In this document: one piece after another, positions 7,977 through 14,730 of the stretch
How positions within the stretch are numbered: position 1 is the stretch's first letter
Layout: the number at the start of each line of letters is the position of its first letter
Notes under the pieces: model-generated
Seen by the model: only the letters and a program-made list of their open reading frames with translations
The model's database searches: none
Told to the model about the DNA's origin: nothing
Assembly (NCBI GenBank): GCA_030626025.1
Contig: DAOUPT010000026.1
Coordinates: forward strand, 1-46,626
DNA from: Anderseniella sp.
GTDB taxonomy: Bacteria > Pseudomonadota > Alphaproteobacteria > Rhizobiales > Aestuariivirgaceae
DNA length: 46,626 nt
Direction: 5' to 3'
Made by a program: the position numbers and the translations under genes

Positions 7977-9281
7977 ATGACTGTGACATATCTCAAAAAA
8001 GCGACCAAAACACCCCTGACCGGTGAAGACGAAACCCGGCAGGTGGTTGAAAAAATGCTGACAGAAATAGAGACTGACGGTGAAGTCGCCGCTATGCGTT
8101 ATGCTGAACAGCTGGATGGCTTTACCGGTCAGGCGATTGTCTCAAAGGAGCAAATCGAACAAGCATCGGCGCAAGTTTCAGAGCAATTGAAAGATGACAT
8201 AAAATTTGCACGCGACAGGGTGCGTAAATTTGCTGAGGCACAACGCCGCTCAATCAGTGACTTTGAACTTGAGTTGTCGCCGGGGCTTTGGGCCGGTCAA
8301 AAACTCATCCCGATCGAAACAGCTGGTTGTTATGTACCCGGCGGTCGCTATGCTCATGTGGCATCAGCAATTATGAGTATCGCAACAGCAAAAGTTGCCG
8401 GTGTTGAACATGTTATCGCTTGTTCAGCACCCAAAGGGAATGCTGGACCGGATCCGGCTATCATTTATACAATGAACCTGTGTGGTGCTGATACCATATT
8501 GGCACTGGGCGGTGTGCAAGCAATTGCGGCGATGGCCTTTGGATTGTTTACCAATCGTCCGGCACGTATTCTGGTGGGCCCGGGCAACCGTTTTGTTGCC
8601 GAGGCAAAACGAATTCTGTTTGGTCGCGTCGGGATTGATCTTTTTGCCGGGCCGACAGAAATCGCGATCATTGCTGACGAGAATGCTGATGTTGCAATTG
8701 TCGTCGAAGATCTGATTTCACAGGCAGAGCACGGTCCCGACTCTCCAGCCTGGCTGATTACAACCAGCCACAAATTGGCACAAGAGGTTCTGGCCCAAAT
8801 AGATCACCGGATTGCTGAACTGCCCGAAACGGCCCAGCTGGCAGCAAAGGCAGCCTGGGATGATTATGGCGAAGTTGTTTTGTGTGACAGTGATGAGGAA
8901 GCCGCAATTATTTCTGATGAATATGCTGCAGAGCATCTTGAATTACATACCGCCAACAATGACTGGTATCAGGAACGGCTAAAAAACTACGGTTCACTGT
9001 TTATCGGCGAAGAGACAACCGTTACCTTTGGTGACAAATGTTCTGGCACCAATCACATTTTGCCCACCAAGGGTGCTGCAAAATATACCGGTGGTCTGTC
9101 CGTGCACAAGTTCATGAAAGTCGTAACCACGCAGCGCATGACGCAAGAGGCCAATCGGGAGGTCGGGCAGGTTGCAGCGCGAATTTCGCGCCTTGAACGG
9201 ATGGAAGCTCATGCCCGGTCGGCCGATATCAGATTAAAAAAGTATTTTCCGGAGGAAACATTTGTCACCAATGGCTCCTGA
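7977..9281 (+). CDS. hpsN: HisD-family dehydrogenase, probable sulfopropanediol 3-dehydrogenase (HpsN-like)
   Basis: A 434-aa zinc- and NAD-dependent dehydrogenase of the histidinol dehydrogenase family. All key positions of E. coli HisD have counterparts: Gln249 and His252 (ISQAEHG), Glu319-His320 (YAAEHLELHT), Asp353 (TFGDKCSGTNH) and His412 (RMEAHARSAD). No other histidine gene is nearby. Instead it lies between a TRAP transporter and an SDR/zinc-ADH pair, the setting of HpsN, which oxidises 2,3-dihydroxypropane-1-sulfonate to sulfolactate. The function is therefore inferred from context; a related polyol oxidation is the alternative. The start at 7977 was chosen because upstream codons lie within dctM. 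Confidence 0.75.
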   Translation: MTVTYLKKATKTPLTGEDETRQVVEKMLTEIETDGEVAAMRYAEQLDGFTGQAIVSKEQIEQASAQVSEQLKDDIKFARDRVRKFAEAQRRSISDFELELSPGLWAGQKLIPIETAGCYVPGGRYAHVASAIMSIATAKVAGVEHVIACSAPKGNAGPDPAIIYTMNLCGADTILALGGVQAIAAMAFGLFTNRPARILVGPGNRFVAEAKRILFGRVGIDLFAGPTEIAIIADENADVAIVVEDLISQAEHGPDSPAWLITTSHKLAQEVLAQIDHRIAELPETAQLAAKAAWDDYGEVVLCDSDEEAAIISDEYAAEHLELHTANNDWYQERLKNYGSLFIGEETTVTFGDKCSGTNHILPTKGAAKYTGGLSVHKFMKVVTTQRMTQEANREVGQVAARISRLERMEAHARSADIRLKKYFPEETFVTNGS

Positions 9282-10023
9282 TCCAAATTTCTCCCTAAGC
9301 GGAAAAACAGCTCTTGTCACTGGCGGGGGTTCTGGCATTGGCAAAGCAATAGCCCACGCTTTATCGGATGCCGGTGCAAGTATTGTCTTGATTGGAAGAC
9401 AAAAAGACAAGCTGCTTGAGGCGTTGGAAACCCGCAACGGGGAAGTATATTCAGTTGATCTTTTGCACCGTGATGCACCCGGTCAGATAGCTGGTTTCTG
9501 CCGCAGACAGAACCTGCACCCCGATATTCTGGTAAATGCAGCAGGTGAGAATCCGCGTCAGTCTGCCGATGAAATTTCCGCCGATGTTTGGCAGTCAACT
9601 ATTCATCTCAATTTGTCCGTCCCGTTTTTGCTGGCCCAGAAACTTGTTGGTCATATGCAAAGCAACAATTGGGGCCGGATCATTAATATCGCGTCCCTGC
9701 AGTCGCAAAGAGCTTTCACCGACGGTATTGCCTATGGTGCCGCAAAGGGGGGCATTCCTCAATTGACGCGGGCGATGGCTGAAAGCTGGTCGCCCCGTGG
9801 CATCAACGCCAATGCCATAGCGCCGGGTTTTTTTCCAACGAAACTTACCGCCCCGGTTTTTTCAAATCCTGAACTGGCAGCACTTCATGCAAACCGGACA
9901 GCAATTGGCCGTAACGGTCGCCTTGAAGACCTCGCTGGGCCTGCCGTTTTTTTAGCCTCTGAAGCTAGCGCCTACATCACAGGTCAGGTTCTTTACGTGG
10001 ATGGGGGCTACACAGCAAAATGA
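9262..10023 (+). CDS. Short-chain dehydrogenase/reductase (HpsO/HpsP-type partner)
   Basis: A 253-aa classical SDR. The coenzyme motif TGGGSGIG is at residues 20-27, NAAG at 92-95, and the catalytic Ser145, Tyr158 and Lys162 (YGAAK) are all present. The C-terminus ITGQVLYVDGGYTAK is standard. The start is decided by GGAGG at 9251-9255, six bases before TTG 9262; the ATG at 9271 would be 15 bases away. It overlaps the HisD-like gene by 20 bases and the next gene by ATGA. In DHPS-degrading clusters, two 2-dehydrogenases interconvert the DHPS enantiomers so that the HisD-like enzyme can act; this and the following gene fit those roles (inference). Confidence 0.88.
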   Translation: MSPMAPDPNFSLSGKTALVTGGGSGIGKAIAHALSDAGASIVLIGRQKDKLLEALETRNGEVYSVDLLHRDAPGQIAGFCRRQNLHPDILVNAAGENPRQSADEISADVWQSTIHLNLSVPFLLAQKLVGHMQSNNWGRIINIASLQSQRAFTDGIAYGAAKGGIPQLTRAMAESWSPRGINANAIAPGFFPTKLTAPVFSNPELAALHANRTAIGRNGRLEDLAGPAVFLASEASAYITGQVLYVDGGYTAK

Positions 10024-11006
10024 AAGCACTTGTCTATACTGGTCCACAACAGATTGAGTTTCAACAAATACCCACACCCGAAGCAGAGGATAATCAATGC
10101 ATAGTTGATATCGCCCTTTGTGGAATTTGTGGCTCTGATATGCATGCTTATCACGGCCATGATAGCCGACGCGTACCACCACTGGTTTTGGGCCATGAAG
10201 CAGTTGGCATTGTTCAAACCGGCAACCTGGCCGGTAAACGGGTTGCGATCAATCCTTTGATGACTTGCGGCAAATGCGCTGTTTGTATTTCAGGACATGA
10301 ACATTTGTGTGAATACCGCGAACTTATTGGCATGCGCGTGCCTGGTGCCTTTGCTGAGCAACTTGTTATTTCAGAAAAAAACCTCACTGTTCTCGCCGAT
10401 GACTTTCCTTTTGAGAGGGCTGTACTGGCTGAACCACTTGCCTGTGCTGTTCATGCGGTTGACATCGGCTTGGCACGATTAAACTGCTCTCCCAAAGATG
10501 CGTGCATCGTGGTTCTGGGAGGTGGTGCCATAGGCCTTTTGTGTGCCCTGGTTTTTAAGCATAACGGTGTCAAACACCTCTGGATTGCTGAAACCAACCA
10601 ATTGCGTCGCAAGAGCATCAATCAAACAATTCAGGCAAATATCTATGATCCAGCAACTGACGCACAGCATATACCACCAGCAGATATTGTCCTTGATGCT
10701 GTCGGCTCAGGGATAACCCGAAAAGTCGCATCTCAACTTGTTGCGCCTGGTGGCACAATCGTCCACATTGGCTTACAATCCAACGACGAAGGTCTTGATA
10801 CGCGACGCCTGACCTTGCAGGAAATAACATTTGTTGGCACTTACTGTTACACCAACAGTGACTTTGCCCAAGCATTGTCCTTATTGCAGAATGGAAAGAT
10901 CACCGAACGGGGTTGGACTGAATATCGCACACTTCAAAATGGCAAAAGTGCATTTATGGATATTCACAAAGGTAAAGCATCACCGAAAATCATTCTTGAA
11001 ATTTAA
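10020..11006 (+). CDS. Zinc-containing alcohol dehydrogenase (MDR family; HpsO/HpsP-type partner)
   Basis: A 328-aa medium-chain dehydrogenase. Catalytic-zinc ligands are seen in CGICGSDMH (Cys37) and GHEAVG (His59, Glu60). The structural zinc loop has Cys83, Cys86, Cys89 and Cys97. The nucleotide-binding motif VVLGGGAIGLLCAL is near residue 160. It resembles L-threonine 3-dehydrogenase or L-idonate dehydrogenase types. The start ATG overlaps the SDR stop (ATGA), so the pair is coupled. It is the last gene of the TRAP/HisD-like operon and probably oxidises a secondary hydroxyl of the same substrate. Confidence 0.9.
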   Translation: MKALVYTGPQQIEFQQIPTPEAEDNQCIVDIALCGICGSDMHAYHGHDSRRVPPLVLGHEAVGIVQTGNLAGKRVAINPLMTCGKCAVCISGHEHLCEYRELIGMRVPGAFAEQLVISEKNLTVLADDFPFERAVLAEPLACAVHAVDIGLARLNCSPKDACIVVLGGGAIGLLCALVFKHNGVKHLWIAETNQLRRKSINQTIQANIYDPATDAQHIPPADIVLDAVGSGITRKVASQLVAPGGTIVHIGLQSNDEGLDTRRLTLQEITFVGTYCYTNSDFAQALSLLQNGKITERGWTEYRTLQNGKSAFMDIHKGKASPKIILEI

Positions 11007-11060
11007 CTGAACGCGCGCTTCACTGGGGCCTTTGTACGATCCGAAGATGGAGGGGATTAG

Positions 11061-11074
11061 ACGCTGATCAGCGT
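11061..11074. repeat. Perfect 14-bp palindrome ACGCTGATCAGCGT
   Basis: It lies 55 bases after the zinc-ADH gene. There is no T run, so a terminator is not evident. It could be a protein-binding site, possibly for the adjacent ribbon-helix-helix protein (speculative). I see no gene in the rest of 11007-11170. Confidence 0.4.
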
Positions 11075-11170
11075 TGGCGCGCTCGATAGTAAAATGTCAA
11101 CCGTGAGGTGAATTTATGCTCTTAAAATGTTGCTGGTTTTGTAATGTCAAAAGAAACTGCCTCAAAGGCT

Positions 11171-11479
11171 CTAACTGTAAACATTCATGTATTTAACACA
11201 GATTACACGGAGGCACGAAGCCATGTTTTTGTCATTGGCGACCATGCATTGATCATGTATTCGCGTAATGAGTTCAGGCATGGTTATCTTCATTTCCGCT
11301 GTCATGGCTTCGAGCACATTCCAAAAAGCACGCTCTAACCGTATGGATGTCGAATGCCCGTGAATGCGGAATGCGCGCTTTTCTGACGCGAACTCCTTTA
11401 TCTGGTCGGTCGAACAAACGCCAAAAATATGATCCAAAGCACTCTCTGATTCAATGTAAATTGACATCTGTGTTATCAT
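11171..11479 (-). CDS. Ribbon-helix-helix domain protein (RHH_4-like)
   Basis: A 102-aa protein whose central part, RAFRIHGHSTSIRLERAFW at about residues 36-54, then VLEAMTAEMKITMPELITRI and NMASCLRVICVKYM, follows the strand-helix-helix pattern of the RHH_4 family: S-x-R-L-E-x-x-F-W, a helix with E-L, and a C-terminal S-x-L-R-x-x-x. Such proteins bind DNA as dimers. AGGAGG lies just three bases before the first ATG, so an internal ATG (11465-11467, MSIYIES) is possible but worse spaced. It is the only minus-strand gene between the two plus-strand operons and could regulate either (inference). Confidence 0.75.
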   Translation of the reverse strand: MITQMSIYIESESALDHIFGVCSTDQIKEFASEKRAFRIHGHSTSIRLERAFWNVLEAMTAEMKITMPELITRIHDQCMVANDKNMASCLRVICVKYMNVYS

Positions 11480-11584
11480 AAACCTCCTGTTTGCCTACCC
11501 GGTGTTTCTCTGAAATCATGACCTGTAGGCAATAGATACTACCATTGAAACAGGTAAGCCTGCTAATTTAACTACAAATACAGG

Positions 11585-11594
11585 TTGAATTCAA
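11585..11594. promoter_or_regulatory. Palindrome TTGAATTCAA upstream of the sulfur operon
   Basis: A perfect 10-bp palindrome centred about 45 bases before the rhodanese start, inside a weaker CAGGT...ACCTG inverted pair. It is a candidate operator for the operon that follows, on symmetry and position only. Confidence 0.25.
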
Positions 11595-11634
11595 TACGAC
11601 CTGAAAACAAAAAAGAAACCCAAGGAGGAACCCC

Positions 11635-12582
11635 ATGAATAAATTTCTGATCACCTTTAGTATAGCCATTAGCAGTTTTACCGGAGCAGCAATTGCTGCT
11701 GAGCCATTGGTTGATGTTGAATGGGTGAAGTCAAATATCGGGAAACCGGGCGTTGTGTTTCTTGATGTACGAGGAAAACTTGCCGGAAAATCAAAAGCAG
11801 ACTATTTGCGTGGTCACATCCCCGGTGCGGTTTGGACCAACTATCTGAAAGATGGTTGGCGCTCAAAAGATGCCGGTGGTACAGCAGGTCAGCTTTCACC
11901 AACGCCAAAACTTGAAAAACTTATCGGTGGACTTGGCATTGATAACGCAACACACGTCGTTGTCGTACCCAACGGTGGCAAGGCGCTGGATGTTGGAACC
12001 GGGACACGTATTTACTGGACTTTCAAGGTTCTTGGTCACGACAATGTATCCTTGCTGAACGGGGGTATGGTTGCTTATACAAAAGCGGTTGACAAGGCAT
12101 CGAAAAAACCAGTCAATCCGCTTGAGAAAGGCTTGAAGAAAGTTGCTGCAAAAACCTTTAAGGCTAATTTGCGTAAAGAAATGCTGATCACCAAGGCTGA
12201 CGTGAAAATAGCCATGACATCTGGTACAGCGCTCATAGATCATCGTCCTAACAGCCAGTTTGTCGGGGTAAATCGTCACCGGTTGGCCAAGCGCTTTGGC
12301 ACAATTCCTGGCGCTAAAAACCTGCCTGAAAACTGGATAACGGTCAATGGCGGTGGAACTTTCCGGATTAAGTCAGAACTGACCAAGCTTTATGACGCGG
12401 TTGGTGCCAAAGCAACCGGCAAGCAGATCAACTTTTGCAATACCGGACACTGGGCAAGTCTTGGCTGGTTTGTGTCACATGAAATTATGGGCAATAAACA
12501 ATCCAAAATGTACGATGGTTCAATGCTTGAATGGACCGCTGACAAAAGTCTGCCTGTAGAGCAAAAAGTCAACGTACAATAA
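11635..12582 (+). CDS. Exported tandem rhodanese (sulfurtransferase)
   Basis: A 315-aa protein with a signal peptide (residues 1-22, ending GAAIAAE) and two rhodanese domains. Domain 1 (about 25-155) has LDVRGK and RGHIPGAVW but no catalytic Cys in its loop. Domain 2 (about 185-310) has IDHRPNSQFVG and the active-site loop FCNTGHWAS with Cys268. It should move sulfane sulfur from thiosulfate or a persulfide donor in the periplasm. AAGGAGG ideally spaced before the ATG makes the start certain. It opens a run of twelve same-strand genes devoted to sulfur trafficking; the YeeE-type transporter halves follow, so it may feed or receive sulfur at the membrane. Confidence 0.92.
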   Translation: MNKFLITFSIAISSFTGAAIAAEPLVDVEWVKSNIGKPGVVFLDVRGKLAGKSKADYLRGHIPGAVWTNYLKDGWRSKDAGGTAGQLSPTPKLEKLIGGLGIDNATHVVVVPNGGKALDVGTGTRIYWTFKVLGHDNVSLLNGGMVAYTKAVDKASKKPVNPLEKGLKKVAAKTFKANLRKEMLITKADVKIAMTSGTALIDHRPNSQFVGVNRHRLAKRFGTIPGAKNLPENWITVNGGGTFRIKSELTKLYDAVGAKATGKQINFCNTGHWASLGWFVSHEIMGNKQSKMYDGSMLEWTADKSLPVEQKVNVQ

Positions 12583-12590
12583 AAATCAGG

Positions 12591-12616
12591 GAGAGGATGC
12601 AAAGTTGCATTCTCTC
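12591..12616 (+). promoter_or_regulatory. Hairpin between rhodanese and YedE genes
   Basis: GAGAGGATGCAA pairs with TTGCATTCTCTC (one G-T pair). No T run follows, so it is more likely an mRNA-stabilising or processing hairpin than a full terminator; it could uncouple the amounts of rhodanese and the transporter. Confidence 0.55.
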
Positions 12617-12657
12617 TCATTCAGTAAATCTCTTTGTGATTTAAAGAATGGACTATT

Positions 12658-13149
12658 ATGGGTTTTTTCAGCAAGACTCTGGATCCGGTCATCGCATTGG
12701 TCACCATTGCCGTACTCGATATTTTTCTGTTTGTCATCGTTGGTGCCTGGACAGTTGGCGGGGGTGAAACCATGATGACGGGACTTGCCGCAAAAGCTGT
12801 CCTTGGCGACAGTATCGAGAAGATCCCGTTTTGGCATCTGGTCTTTCCTCCCACATGGGGTTACTGGAAAATTTACATCAGTTTAGGTATGATTTTTGGT
12901 GCCTTTGTCAGCGCCGTGATTTCAAAAGAGTTTTATCTGCGTATCCCGCGCCGCCTGTCAGAGTGGGTCATGATCACCATTGGCGGCTTGCTGATGGGGA
13001 TTGGAATAAGGCTCGCGTTCGTCTGTAATGTTTCGACCTTTTTCGGTCTCACGCCACAAATGAACATGGGCGGTTATCTGGCAATCAGCGGCATAATCGC
13101 CGGTGCCTGGGTTGGCTCGATGGCATACAAGAAAATACTGGGAGTATAG
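12658..13149 (+). CDS. YeeE/YedE-family half-transporter, C-terminal-half type
   Basis: A 163-aa membrane protein with four or five helices. Its Cys motif, GIRLAFVCNVSTFFGL with Cys123, followed by GGYLAISGIIAGAWVGS, lines up by eye with the last Cys motif (GGCAVGAGVTGG) of full-length YeeE/YedE proteins such as the one at 32037. It thus seems to be the C-terminal half-module. In known YeeE proteins the central cysteines pass thiosulfate through the membrane. The next gene looks like the N-terminal half, so the order is swapped. The ribosome-binding site is weak (GGA at 12649). Confidence 0.82.
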   Translation: MGFFSKTLDPVIALVTIAVLDIFLFVIVGAWTVGGGETMMTGLAAKAVLGDSIEKIPFWHLVFPPTWGYWKIYISLGMIFGAFVSAVISKEFYLRIPRRLSEWVMITIGGLLMGIGIRLAFVCNVSTFFGLTPQMNMGGYLAISGIIAGAWVGSMAYKKILGV

Positions 13150-13153
13150 GTTG

Positions 13154-13777
13154 ATGTCTGTTTTAGGTGAATGTTTGATCGCCTTTATATTTGGCTCATG
13201 TGTCGGGGTGCTGGTACAGCGCTCACGCTTTTGCAACGCGGCTGCATTACGCGATGCCATTTTATTTAAAAGTTTTCGCAACACAAAAGCATTGCTTGTT
13301 GCCATGATTGTGCTGACCATCGGGTTTACCGGCTTTATGACCATCGGGCAGGGGCATCCCATGCATTTTGATGTTGGTCTCAATCAGCTCATTGGCCTTT
13401 TCATTTTTGGTATCGGTATGGTGCTGGCTGGAGCCTGCACAGTCTCGACCTGGGTAAAAGCCGGTGAAGGAAATGTTGGCGCCGCATGGGCGTTGTTATT
13501 TACATTTATCGGCATGTTCTTGTTCTCATTGGTGTGGACGGTCAATTACTGGCCACCGGCACCCATAAGCATGACCGGTGAACCCAATCTTGAAGCCCTG
13601 CAATTTGGCTTTGCCAACGCTGCTACGTTGCAGGAAAAACTGAAAATTCCAGCAATTTTTTTCGGCATCCTTCAAGCTGGTGTTCTGTATGCGATTTATC
13701 GCGCCATAGTGAAGCGGGAAAACCGGCACGTGCAGACCAATACAAATGCTGTGGTCAAAAAAGTAGCGGCCGAATAG
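13154..13777 (+). CDS. YeeE/YedE-family half-transporter, N-terminal-half type
   Basis: A 207-aa membrane protein with about five helices. QRSRFCNAA (Cys27) and GIGMVLAGACTVSTW (Cys95) match the first two Cys motifs of full-length YeeE/YedE (QRSKFCLRAA and GAGMILARGCSS in the paralogue at 32037). The start ATG 13154 lies five bases after the previous stop, with GGGAG upstream; an earlier in-frame ATG at 13103 would sit within the preceding gene and adds no family sequence. With the previous product it probably forms one thiosulfate or sulfur-compound channel (inference). A charged C-terminal tail follows the last helix. Confidence 0.85.
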   Translation: MSVLGECLIAFIFGSCVGVLVQRSRFCNAAALRDAILFKSFRNTKALLVAMIVLTIGFTGFMTIGQGHPMHFDVGLNQLIGLFIFGIGMVLAGACTVSTWVKAGEGNVGAAWALLFTFIGMFLFSLVWTVNYWPPAPISMTGEPNLEALQFGFANAATLQEKLKIPAIFFGILQAGVLYAIYRAIVKRENRHVQTNTNAVVKKVAAE

Positions 13778-13801
13778 GCTTAAAGTTTATGGAGAAGTAA
13801 T

Positions 13802-14110
13802 ATGTTCGGTTTCGGAAAGAAAAAAAGTGACCCCCAGGTTGATCAGGCGGCAACCAGTGCGACGTTGAGCGATGGTCGCGAGGTTTCTGTAAAAGAGAAA
13901 ATAGACTGCCTTGGAGATTCCTGTCCGCGTCCGCAATTGATGACAAAAAAGACTCTTTCAGGTGCTGCGCCGCAGGATATTTTCGAAATCATGGTTGATA
14001 ACCCGTCATCCATGGAAGCCATTCCACCAATGATGCCAGAGCTTGGCGCAACCCATCTGGACACTATAAAACAGCGGCGCCACTGGAGCGTGTTTATTCG
14101 CAAGGATTAA
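13802..14110 (+). CDS. TusA/SirA-family sulfur carrier protein
   Basis: A 102-aa protein. After a charged N-terminus of about 30 residues it has the TusA fold, with IDCLGDSCPRPQLMTKK carrying the CPxP motif and the persulfide-forming Cys41 (a second Cys at 36). It ends with the usual strand WSVFIRKD. TusA proteins take up sulfane sulfur as a persulfide and hand it on to partners such as DsrE; YeeE transporters are often paired with a TusA-like YeeD. The position straight after the YedE pair therefore points to uptake-coupled sulfur relay in the cytoplasm. GGAGAAG precedes the ATG. The N-terminal extension is longer than in E. coli TusA (81 aa). Confidence 0.92.
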   Translation: MFGFGKKKSDPQVDQAATSATLSDGREVSVKEKIDCLGDSCPRPQLMTKKTLSGAAPQDIFEIMVDNPSSMEAIPPMMPELGATHLDTIKQRRHWSVFIRKD

Positions 14111-14123
14111 CATTAAAACAAAG

Positions 14124-14339
14124 ATGAACAACAAAGTGATCACCTATTTAACCAAAGGCTATATGCTTATCGTTGCAACAATCAGTGTTGTGGCTCTGGT
14201 GTATGTCTATGCCTTTCCGCCTTCATCGATGTTTGCGACGCGCTATGGCGTGCCCCATTTCACCCCTAAAGTCATGCATCCTGAAACCGGTAAACCGGTT
14301 TCAGTTAATGACCTTGTCAGGCATTATCGTGGCGACTAG
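14124..14339 (+). CDS. Small single-helix membrane protein of unknown function (71 aa)
   Basis: I do not recognise this protein. A transmembrane helix at about residues 12-31 (MLIVATISVVALVYVYAF) follows a short basic N-terminus, and about 40 residues lie outside, ending in DLVRHYRGD, with a Pro- and His-containing middle (YGVPHFTPKVMHPETG). It contains no Cys. The gene starts 13 bases after tusA, has the same strand and sits in the middle of the sulfur operon, so an accessory or assembly role in a membrane complex is plausible (inference). The ribosome-binding site is poor, suggesting translation coupled to tusA. Confidence 0.7.
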   Translation: MNNKVITYLTKGYMLIVATISVVALVYVYAFPPSSMFATRYGVPHFTPKVMHPETGKPVSVNDLVRHYRGD

Positions 14340-14356
14340 AATGGACAGGAAAAGCA

Positions 14357-14446
14357 ATGGTTGATTTTGAAACCGGAATGCAGATCGTTTTGTTTTTTAT
14401 TGCATTTGTCGGAATGTATTTGGGATTTTTGCGAGATTCCACCTGA
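14357..14446 (+). CDS. Very small membrane protein (29 aa), unknown function
   Basis: A 29-codon frame beginning MVDFETGMQIVLFFIAFVGM, continuing with a few more hydrophobic residues and ending GFLRDST. Almost the whole protein is one transmembrane helix. AGGA at 14347-14350 precedes the ATG with seven bases between, and the frame fits exactly between its neighbours (17 and 23 bases of spacing), which argues that it is real. Tiny single-helix subunits of this kind occur in cytochrome and transporter complexes. The family is not recognised. Confidence 0.6.
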   Translation: MVDFETGMQIVLFFIAFVGMYLGFLRDST

Positions 14447-14469
14447 ACGAAAACGACGAGGAGATTATA

Positions 14470-14730
14470 ATGGAAAAATCGAGCTTAATATTTTGCGGTG
14501 CCTCGCTTGGCTTGAGTCTGCTCGTTGCGATGCTGGCACTGCCGTTTGTTTCACTTTCAAACGATGCTTTGGCCCGGGCAAAATCTGTCGTGTCTGCCGA
14601 AGAAATCGGCAGTATTGATCTGGGTGATTTCGGCACAGTCGAAGTGAGTGAGCTTGCCACATACTATGCAGAAAACCCTCCCGTCGAGCCGACTGGTGGA
14701 GCGCGTAAAGTGCGATTTGAAGGGTGCTGA
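14470..14730 (+). CDS. Small exported or membrane-anchored protein, unknown function (86 aa)
   Basis: I do not recognise this family. GGAG at 14459-14462 precedes the ATG well. Residues 5-29 are hydrophobic (LIFCGASLGLSLLVAMLALP) and could be a signal anchor or a cleaved signal; the rest is acidic, with EEIGSIDLGDFGTVEVSELA and a Pro-rich stretch, ending in a lone Cys as the last residue. A terminal Cys is notable in a sulfur-trafficking operon and could carry a persulfide (speculative). Its stop overlaps the next gene. Confidence 0.75.
   Translation: MEKSSLIFCGASLGLSLLVAMLALPFVSLSNDALARAKSVVSAEEIGSIDLGDFGTVEVSELATYYAENPPVEPTGGARKVRFEGC

Noticed and set aside
7977-9281. Annotation as histidinol dehydrogenase of histidine synthesis
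   Set aside because: Family residues fit, but there is no his operon and the TRAP/SDR/ADH neighbours match a catabolic HpsN-type enzyme. Kept only as an alternative.
11144-11338. 64-aa plus-strand frame opposite the ribbon-helix-helix gene
   Set aside because: Antisense shadow; the minus-strand frame carries a recognisable domain and AGGAGG.
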